DNA of 8,961 bases from Alphaproteobacteria bacterium (GTDB lineage Bacteria > Pseudomonadota > Alphaproteobacteria > Rhodobacterales > Rhodobacteraceae). Made by a program: the position numbers and the translations under genes. The DNA is taken from assembly GCA_024277955.1 (NCBI GenBank), contig JAJRUE010000325.1, positions 1 to 8,961 on the forward strand, read 5' to 3'. Under the pieces are notes generated by a model. That model did no database searches and was not told the DNA's origin. It saw only the letters and a program-made list of their open reading frames with translations. This document shows, one piece after another, positions 1 to 5,104 of the stretch (the stretch's first letter is position 1; each line of letters starts with the position of its first letter).

Positions 1-1156
1 GCTGGCGCTGGCGCCCTACGCCGACGGGCCGCGCTGCCATTTCGTGTCGAACGTCGATGGCGCGCATGTGCACGATACGCTGGCCGGGCTGGACCCGGCG
101 ACCACCCTGGTCATCGTCGTCTCCAAGACCTTCACCACCATCGAAACCATGACCAACGCGGCGCGCGCGCGCGACTGGCTGGCGGCGGGGGGCGGCGACG
201 GGGCGGTGGGCGGTCACCTGGTGGCGGTGTCCTCGGCGCTGGAGCGCACCCGCGACTGGGGCATCGCGCCCGAACGTGTCTTCGGCTTCGAAGACTGGGT
301 CGGCGGGCGCTATTCCATGTGGGGGCCGGTGGGGCTGGCGCTGATGCTGTCGATCGGCGCCGCGAATTTCCGTGATTTTCTGCGCGGCGGCGCGGCGATG
401 GATGCGCATTTCCGCACCGCGCCGCTCGCTGAAAACATGCCGGTGATGCTGGCGCTGACCGGCCTCTGGCACAACCAGGTCTGCGGCCACGCCACCCGCG
501 CGGTTCTGCCGTATGATCAAAGACTTGCGCGCCTTCCAGCCTATCTTCAACAACTGGAAATGGAAAGCAACGGCAAACGCGTTTCGATGGACGGCACGAC
601 GCTCGCCCAGCACAGCGGCCCCATCGTCTGGGGCGAACCGGGCACCAACGGCCAGCACGCCTTTTACCAGCTGATCCACCAGGGCACTCGCATCGTGCCC
701 TGCGAATTCATGATCGCCGCGCGCGGCCACGAAGCCGATCTTGCCCACCAGCACCGGCTGCTGATCGCCAACTGCCTGGCCCAGTCAGAAGCCCTGATGC
801 GCGGCCGCTCGCTGGACGAGGCCCGCGCCATGCTCGCGGCGCGCGGCCTGACCGGCGACGAGATCGACCGCCAGGCCCGCCACCGGGTGTTCCCGGGCAA
901 CCGCCCCTCGGTGACCCTGGCCTACGACTTGCTGGACCCGTTCACGCTCGGCCGGATCATCGCGCTCTACGAACACCGGGTCTTCGTCGAAGGGGTGATC
1001 GTCGGCATCAATTCCTTTGACCAATGGGGGGTCGAACTGGGCAAGGAACTCGCCCGCGCGCTGCTGCCGATGGTCGAGGGCCGGGAAACCGCCACCATGA
1101 AAGACGCCTCCACCCGCCAACTCCTCGCCCACCTGTCCCGCCCCGGATCCCCCTGA
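1..1156 (+). CDS. pgi: Glucose-6-phosphate isomerase, C-terminal part (5'-truncated by window edge)
   Basis: Cytoplasmic enzyme interconverting glucose-6-phosphate and fructose-6-phosphate. The reading frame is open from base 2 (384 complete codons visible) and continues left of the window; a GTG at 44 is an internal valine in a typical 'HFVSNVDGAH' stretch, not a start. Family landmarks in order: SKTFTTIETMTNA (sugar-phosphate binding, about 107-145), the first PGI signature DWVGGRYSMWGPVG (about 293-334), catalytic base Glu in MESNGK (563-565), catalytic His in GTNGQHAFYQLIHQGT (656-658), and the second signature GVIVGINSFDQWGVELGK ending with the active-site Lys (1043-1045). All catalytic residues that can be checked are present and the C-terminus has ordinary length, so the gene looks functional. 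It converges on the tRNA-Gly gene. In Rhodobacteraceae pgi often follows zwf and pgl; that cannot be checked here. Identity is near certain. Confidence 0.97.
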   Translation, partial: LALAPYADGPRCHFVSNVDGAHVHDTLAGLDPATTLVIVVSKTFTTIETMTNAARARDWLAAGGGDGAVGGHLVAVSSALERTRDWGIAPERVFGFEDWVGGRYSMWGPVGLALMLSIGAANFRDFLRGGAAMDAHFRTAPLAENMPVMLALTGLWHNQVCGHATRAVLPYDQRLARLPAYLQQLEMESNGKRVSMDGTTLAQHSGPIVWGEPGTNGQHAFYQLIHQGTRIVPCEFMIAARGHEADLAHQHRLLIANCLAQSEALMRGRSLDEARAMLAARGLTGDEIDRQARHRVFPGNRPSVTLAYDLLDPFTLGRIIALYEHRVFVEGVIVGINSFDQWGVELGKELARALLPMVEGRETATMKDASTRQLLAHLSRPGSP

Positions 1157-1227
1157 CGCACCCGCGCCGGCTTCTTCTGTCCAAAAATATCCCCGCCGGA
1201 GGCACCGCGCCCGCGCCAGCGGGCGCC
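1157..1227 (+). other. pgi 3' intergenic segment with hairpin and Rhodobacteraceae-like motif
   Basis: Directly after the pgi stop lies a C-rich run containing 'TCTGTCCAAAAATATCC' and 'GCCGGAGGC' (about 1178-1203), then a perfect 8-bp inverted repeat GCGCCCGC/GCGGGCGC with loop GCCA (1207-1226). No T-run follows on the plus strand, so it is not a classical intrinsic terminator for pgi, though it could stabilise the 3' end or act with a second hairpin at 1240-1258. From memory, similar 'CCAAA(A)ATA(C/T)CC' segments occur after many genes in Rhodobacteraceae; this is recollection, not a search result. Confidence 0.4.
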
Positions 1228-1230
1228 CCC

Positions 1231-1258
1231 AAAAACAATCGCGCCCCAAAGGGGCGCG
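1231..1258 (-). terminator. Intrinsic terminator downstream of tRNA-Gly
   Basis: On the minus strand an 8-bp GC stem CGCGCCCC/GGGGCGCG with a 3-base loop (1240-1258) is followed by ATTGTTTTT (1239 down to 1231). It begins 26 bases after the tRNA 3' end and is the only good intrinsic terminator seen on that strand, so it should end the tRNA transcript and any read-through from the operon upstream. The stem is symmetrical, but the plus strand lacks a T-run after it, so its use for pgi is less certain. Confidence 0.75.
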
Positions 1259-1284
1259 GCAATTTGGCAAGACCGGTATGAACC

Positions 1285-1358
1285 TGGAGCGGGTGAAGGG
1301 AATCGAACCCTCGTCGTCAGCTTGGGAAGCTGCTGCTCTACCATTGAGCTACACCCGC
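1285..1358 (-). tRNA. tRNA-Gly, anticodon CCC
   Basis: Read on the minus strand, the 74 bases fold as a full cloverleaf: acceptor GCGGGTG/CACCCGC, D arm GCTC/GAGC with loop AATGGTA, anticodon loop TTCCCAA with anticodon CCC at 1324-1326 (reads GGG), a 4-base variable loop, T arm GAGGG/CCCTT around TTCGATT, discriminator T and an encoded CCA (1285-1287). U73 and the short D loop are usual for bacterial tRNA-Gly. The anticodon stem is GCAGC against GCTGA, so pair 27-43 is G-A rather than Watson-Crick. The gene sits 97 bases beyond the stop of the SUMF1-like gene in the same orientation, converges on pgi, and is followed by a good terminator. Confidence 0.96.
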
Positions 1359-1371
1359 GTTCCGGGACCGT

Positions 1372-1400
1372 TGAATACCGCGCGTCCGGCAAGAGTGCAA
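1372..1400 (-). promoter_or_regulatory. Possible promoter of tRNA-Gly
   Basis: On the minus strand TTGCAC (1400-1395) and TATTCA (1377-1372) are separated by exactly 17 bases, with the second box 13 bases before the tRNA 5' end. Each box matches the sigma-70 consensus at only three of six positions, but the spacing and location are right and alphaproteobacterial -10 boxes are often weak. No terminator is seen between the preceding gene and this point, so read-through is an alternative source of the transcript. Confidence 0.4.
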
Positions 1401-1455
1401 GGGCGCTCGTGCCCCGTCGCCAGCACGGTTTCGCGCCCCCAATGCGCCCCCGCCG

Positions 1456-3114
1456 TCAGCGCTGCATCACCAGCGACTGCAATTCGCTCAGCGTCATGTC
1501 CGGGCGGTTGCGATAGGCGCTCAGAATCCTGCCGAAATGGCGAAGGTTGCGCAGGATTTCATCCTGCTGCGAGGCCGACAATTCGCCCTGCAGCAGGTTG
1601 AAGGCCCGGTCCGCAAGATCCTGGTCGATGTCGGTCGTCAGCGTCTCGAGCGCCGAGCGGAACGACACCAGGTAGGTCTGCTGGAACCGGCGAAGCGTCC
1701 TTTGCTGTTCGGCCAACTGCTTGCCGGTCTTCAGGAATTGCTTGCACTGGTCGTTGCTGGAACAGATCCGGACCCGATCCACGATGCTCAGGATATTGTC
1801 GCGCAGCCGGTCGATCTTCTGCTGCCCGTCGATCATCGTTCCCACCAGCACCGCGCCGTTCAGAAGGGTCGACTTGGCGGCCTCGCCGAACGCGGTGATC
1901 GCCTGTTCGCGGGCGCGGCGGAACTCAAGCTGCAACTGGCGCAGCGCACCCTGGCGCTGGGGATCGGTTTCTTCCTCGATCAGCGCGGCCAGCGTCCCCA
2001 GCGGCGACGCGGTCTCATGCGCGGTGTCGTCGGTCAGCGCGATCCACTTGTCGCGGATCCGGCGCAGCACCTGGTCCGAGCTGGCCACCTGCTGCCCCAG
2101 GACCAGCCGCAGCCCGAAGGTCTTGGACTTCAGCGCCAGCCCGTCGCTGGCCCGGAACATCGGGTATTCGGTGCGCTGGGCGGAATAGACCTGCTCGGGC
2201 GTCGACAGGACCGAGCCGCCGCGCGTCACCATCCCGCCGGTCTGCCCGTGGGTGCGCCCGACCGCGTTCAGCCGGAAGGGTTCCAGCATCAGTTCCTCGG
2301 CATTGCCGTAGATATCGAACAAACCCAACGGGTTGGGGCGGCGCAAGCCCACCGGCAACAGCCGGCCGCGGGCGGAGCCGGGGGCGCTGACCTGGGCGTA
2401 TTCCAAAAGGTTGTCATCGCCGAAGAACCGCCGCGACGGGAAGTGCGCCGGGTCGATCTGGGCGCCGCCGCGCGCGGCGTATTCCCATTCGGTTTCGGTG
2501 GGCAGGCGCAGGTAGGGGGGCGTGCCCTCGAGCGCCGGCAGCGCGTCGCGCGCTTCGCTCAGCAGCCACTCCGAATAGCGCCGCGACAGGTCGACCGCGC
2601 CGAACCACGAAAGATCGCCCTGCGCCAGACGGCCCTTGCGGCTGGGCGGCATGCAATCGCCCATCAGCGCCTTGAACTGGGCCTGGGTCAGCTCGTAGCG
2701 GGCCAGGTAGTAGAAAGTCTGTCCGGCCTCGTCGCCACTGAACGGGCCGCGCAGGAACGCGGTGCGCAGATAGTCGGAATAGCCGGTTTCGGGCTGGGTC
2801 TGGCCCAGGCGGATGCGCCGGTCCGAAAGCGGGTTGTCCGGGTCCACCGGCACCACGATTTTCTGAAAGGCCATGGCGCCGCCGCAAGGCATCGGCAGGA
2901 TCAGGTCGGCGCTGTCTCCGGCTTTTGCTGCCGGGTCGTATTGCGCCACCGGCCAGGTGATCGTGCCGGCCTCGGGTTGGCTCTGGGCCTGCGCGGTGCC
3001 GGCCGCGAGCGCCGCGATCAGCGCCGCAAAAAGCCCCGCGGTGAGGCCCGCAGTCAGGCCCGAGGTCAGGCCCGCGAAACGCCCCGGGGCCGGGGTCTGG
3101 CGACGCCCCGGCAT
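1456..3114 (-). CDS. Exported SUMF1/FGE-fold protein, TagR-like
   Basis: 552 residues. An Ala/Leu/Gly-rich signal peptide (about 11-43) ends in AQA, so the protein is probably periplasmic. Residues about 75-340 carry the formylglycine-generating-enzyme/sulfatase-modifying fold: YELTQAQFKALMGDC (140-154), RLPTETEWEYAARGG (203-217), NPLGLFDIYGNAEELM (261-276), RGGS (298-301) and FGLRLV (333-338). The cysteine pair of true FGE after RGGS is replaced (Ser304, Val309), so it is probably a non-catalytic binding version. Residues 343-552 are a long helical region of unknown fold. It is last in the operon; its ATG shares one base with the permease stop (TGATG), with GGGAG (3123-3127) as ribosome site. 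FGE-fold plus the neighbouring ATPase and permease matches TagR, the periplasmic activator of PpkA in Pseudomonas T6SS control. Fold assignment is firm; the TagR role is inferred from gene order. Confidence 0.85.
   Translation of the reverse strand: MPGRRQTPAPGRFAGLTSGLTAGLTAGLFAALIAALAAGTAQAQSQPEAGTITWPVAQYDPAAKAGDSADLILPMPCGGAMAFQKIVVPVDPDNPLSDRRIRLGQTQPETGYSDYLRTAFLRGPFSGDEAGQTFYYLARYELTQAQFKALMGDCMPPSRKGRLAQGDLSWFGAVDLSRRYSEWLLSEARDALPALEGTPPYLRLPTETEWEYAARGGAQIDPAHFPSRRFFGDDNLLEYAQVSAPGSARGRLLPVGLRRPNPLGLFDIYGNAEELMLEPFRLNAVGRTHGQTGGMVTRGGSVLSTPEQVYSAQRTEYPMFRASDGLALKSKTFGLRLVLGQQVASSDQVLRRIRDKWIALTDDTAHETASPLGTLAALIEEETDPQRQGALRQLQLEFRRAREQAITAFGEAAKSTLLNGAVLVGTMIDGQQKIDRLRDNILSIVDRVRICSSNDQCKQFLKTGKQLAEQQRTLRRFQQTYLVSFRSALETLTTDIDQDLADRAFNLLQGELSASQQDEILRNLRHFGRILSAYRNRPDMTLSELQSLVMQR
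3041..3076 (-). repeat. Three 12-bp tandem repeats in a signal-peptide coding region
   Basis: Three successive 12-base units on the plus strand, GTGAGGCCCGCA, GTCAGGCCCGAG and GTCAGGCCCGCG, differ at only a few positions. On the coding strand they give the four-residue repeat Gly-Leu-Thr-(Ser/Ala) at the start of the hydrophobic part of the SUMF1-like protein's signal peptide. The unit is a multiple of three, so copy changes would lengthen or shorten the signal peptide without shifting the frame. Confidence 0.7.
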
Positions 3115-4313
3115 CAGCCCTGCTCCCGCAGGACGGTGGCGGGGTCGGTGGCCAGCGCGCTGTGCGCCGCGACCAGCGAGGCGGCGGTGACAAAGGTCAC
3201 CACCGACAGCGCGATCACCAGCGACTGGCGCAGGCCGACCACCACCAGGCCGCCCTGGGCGGTCAGCCCGGTGTCGAACAGCCGTTCGGCGACGCCCGCG
3301 GCGAGGGCGAACAGCACAAAGGACACCACCAGCCCGATCAGCGCCGTCACCACCGCCTGGATCACCGGAAACAGCGCGATGAAGTCCTGCCGTATTCCCA
3401 GCAGCCCGAGGCTGGCCAGCATCCGGCGTTTTCGCGCCACCTCGCCCCAGAAGCCGAAGATCAGCGCCGCCGCCAGCCCGGCGCCGGCCACCGCCGCCAC
3501 CAGCCCCAGCGCCAGCCCCAGATTGCGCCCCAGCCCCAGCACCGAGGCGACCCGCGCCGTGGCGGCGGTGGTGGCCACGCCAAAGCGCTGTTCGATGCGT
3601 GCCTGCACCGCCGCAAGATTTTCCAGCCGGTCGGCATAGACGCGCATGCCTTCGAAGGCGACCACCCGTTCCGACAGCGGCCTGCCGTTGGTGATGCCAT
3701 GTTCGGGCAGGGCGTATTCGTCGTAAAAAGCCTCGATCAGGTCGAGCGTGTCCAGCGTGGCGAAGATCACCCGCCCCGTCACCCGGTCTTCGGGCAGGAT
3801 CGCCACCACCCGCGATTTCAGCGCCAGCTGCCGGGGCCGGTCGGGGGCCTGGGTGAACAGGTTGATGTCGTCGCCCGGCGCGATCGAAAGCTGACCCGCA
3901 AGCGCCGCCGAGACCGCGACCTGGCCCGGTTCCAGCCCGGCAAAGGGCGCCAGCATCGGATCGCCGGCGCCGCTGGGCGACAGGATCGCCTCTTGCTTGC
4001 CGCGCCCGCCGGCCTTGCGCACGTTCACATAGTCGAACAGGCTGCGGGTCTTGAGGGTGGCGAATTGCACGTCGGACCAGCTGCGGATCTCTTCGATGTC
4101 GGCCAGGCTGAAGTCGCTGTTGCCGCGGGTGTCGATCTGCAGCGTCGCCGGGTTCTGCAGCAGCCGCCCCAGCAGCGCGTCATAAACCCCGTTGCGCACC
4201 CCGAAAAGCACCAGCAGCGGCACGATCACCCCGGCCAGCACCGCGACGTTGCACAGCAGATACAGCCAGTCGCGAAACAGGTCGCGCAGGGACAGTTCGA
4301 CAAGCAGTTTCAT
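3114..4313 (-). CDS. ABC transporter permease, FtsX/MacB/LolC type, TagS-like
   Basis: 399 residues with the FtsX/MacB topology: one N-terminal membrane helix (about 18-39), a periplasmic domain of about 220 residues (40-262), then three helices (about 264-288, 310-342, 362-385). The short loop 289-309, rich in Arg and Lys, is the expected cytoplasmic coupling segment, and the tail ATDPATVLREQ is typical of the family. Such permeases do not move solutes across the membrane but transmit ATPase motion to the periplasm (lipoprotein release, mechanotransmission). The ATG overlaps the ATPase stop by four bases (ATGA) and is preceded by AGGAGGAGGAGG. Its pairing with an ATPase and an FGE-like protein suggests the TagS half of a TagTS complex. 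The fold is well supported; the exact partner and cargo are unknown. Confidence 0.88.
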   Translation of the reverse strand: MKLLVELSLRDLFRDWLYLLCNVAVLAGVIVPLLVLFGVRNGVYDALLGRLLQNPATLQIDTRGNSDFSLADIEEIRSWSDVQFATLKTRSLFDYVNVRKAGGRGKQEAILSPSGAGDPMLAPFAGLEPGQVAVSAALAGQLSIAPGDDINLFTQAPDRPRQLALKSRVVAILPEDRVTGRVIFATLDTLDLIEAFYDEYALPEHGITNGRPLSERVVAFEGMRVYADRLENLAAVQARIEQRFGVATTAATARVASVLGLGRNLGLALGLVAAVAGAGLAAALIFGFWGEVARKRRMLASLGLLGIRQDFIALFPVIQAVVTALIGLVVSFVLFALAAGVAERLFDTGLTAQGGLVVVGLRQSLVIALSVVTFVTAASLVAAHSALATDPATVLREQG

Positions 4314-5092
4314 GCGGCCTCCTCCTCCTGCGGGGCGGGCACGATCCGGCTGACCACCATCCCCGGCGGCTGGTCGCTGTCGAGCTGCAGCGCGTAGCGG
4401 CGCAGCGCGAACGTGCCCAGCAGATCATGGTCGTGCGACGAGATGATCACCACGCAGCCGGCTTCGCGCGCCGCTTCGAACAGCAGCGACATGGCGTGGG
4501 CCGAGTTTTCCGGGTCCAGCGCCGCGGTCGGCTCGTCCGCGATCAGGATTTTCGGCCGGTGCGCCAGCGCGCGCGCGATCGACACCCGCTGGCGTTGGCC
4601 GATCGACAGCTGCGCCGGATGCAGCCCGGCAATCGCCTCGAGCCCCAGACGCTCCATCAGCCGGGCGGCGTGGTCGGGGTCGGGCGCGCCGTTGATGCGC
4701 TGGCTCAGCGCCACGTTCTGGGCCACCGAAAGAAACGGCAGCAGGCCGCCGGTCTGCGGGATGAAGCCGAACAGGCGACCGCGCAGGGCGGCGATTTCAT
4801 AGACCCCGGCGCGGCTTTGCCAGTGGCCGGTCAGCTCGGTCGGGCCGGCGCCATCGAACCCCACCCGATAGCGGCCGCCGGGATCGGGCGGGCGCAGCAG
4901 CCCAAGCAGTTCCAGCAGCAGCGTCTTGCCGGTGCCGCTGGCCCCGGTCAGCCCGACCGCTTCGCCCGGCGCGATGCTGAGCTCGTCGACGCGCAGACAA
5001 AAGCTGCGTTCGTCGTCCCTGAGCGTCACCCCCAGCCCCTCGACGACGATCGCCGGCTGGTCCGGTGCACTCATGCCCGGCTGCCCTGTCAT
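4310..5092 (-). CDS. ABC transporter ATP-binding protein, LolD/MacB type, TagT-like
   Basis: 260 residues from ATG 5092, chosen because GAGAGGGG lies four bases upstream and the start falls just after the previous stop; a longer frame to 5158 would overlap the vWA gene by over 50 bases. A second ATG at 5074 is possible (254 residues). All nucleotide-binding parts are present: Walker A GASGTGKT (50-57), Q-loop Gln113 in GFIPQTGG, signature QLSIGQRQRVSIARA (161-175, with LSIGQ for the usual LSGGQ), Walker B ILIADEP with Asp186-Glu187, D-loop ALDPENS, and switch His220 in SSHDHD. It should be an active ATPase powering the permease encoded next. Size and motifs fit the LolD/MacB/FtsE group of mechanotransmission ATPases; by position, directly after a PpkA-type vWA gene, it corresponds to TagT. 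Confidence 0.93.
   Translation of the reverse strand: MTGQPGMSAPDQPAIVVEGLGVTLRDDERSFCLRVDELSIAPGEAVGLTGASGTGKTLLLELLGLLRPPDPGGRYRVGFDGAGPTELTGHWQSRAGVYEIAALRGRLFGFIPQTGGLLPFLSVAQNVALSQRINGAPDPDHAARLMERLGLEAIAGLHPAQLSIGQRQRVSIARALAHRPKILIADEPTAALDPENSAHAMSLLFEAAREAGCVVIISSHDHDLLGTFALRRYALQLDSDQPPGMVVSRIVPAPQEEEAA
4318..4329 (-). promoter_or_regulatory. Very strong ribosome binding site of the permease gene
   Basis: AGGAGGAGGAGG ends four bases before the permease ATG at 4313 and lies inside the last codons of the ATPase gene, where it encodes its terminal Glu-Glu-Glu. Four AGG units make this the best Shine-Dalgarno in the window, and it fixes both the permease start and the ATGA overlap. 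Confidence 0.85.
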
Positions 5093-5096
5093 CGCG

Positions 5097-5104
5097 CCCC
5101 TCTC
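5097..5104 (-). promoter_or_regulatory. Ribosome binding site deciding the ATPase start
   Basis: GAGAGGGG on the minus strand, overlapping the TGA of the vWA gene, lies four bases before ATG 5092. It supports that start over the upstream ATG at 5158 and the downstream ATG at 5074, which have poorer sites. Confidence 0.65.

Noticed and set aside
1285..1358. tRNA-Gly as the attachment site of a genomic island
   Set aside because: Integrations normally use the tRNA 3' end, and on that side pgi follows directly; no integrase and no repeat of the tRNA end were seen in the window.
967..1392. Minus-strand open frame (141 codons) containing 'GCSSMVEQQLPKLTTRVRFPSPAP'
   Set aside because: This peptide is the well-known spurious translation of a tRNA gene; the frame runs through tRNA-Gly and antisense to pgi.
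1420..1455. Short direct repeat of GCGCCCCC around the last stop of the operon
   Set aside because: Two 8-base copies in C-rich DNA are expected by chance and form no useful stem or target-site pattern.
1537..3639. 700-codon plus-strand open frame
   Set aside because: It is antisense to the SUMF1-like and permease genes, which have clear domains; its Arg/Gln/Ala/Gly-rich composition is the usual mirror of a GC-rich coding strand.
3162..4397. 411-codon plus-strand open frame
   Set aside because: Antisense shadow of the permease gene; His/Arg/Gln-rich, no recognisable motif and no better start signal.
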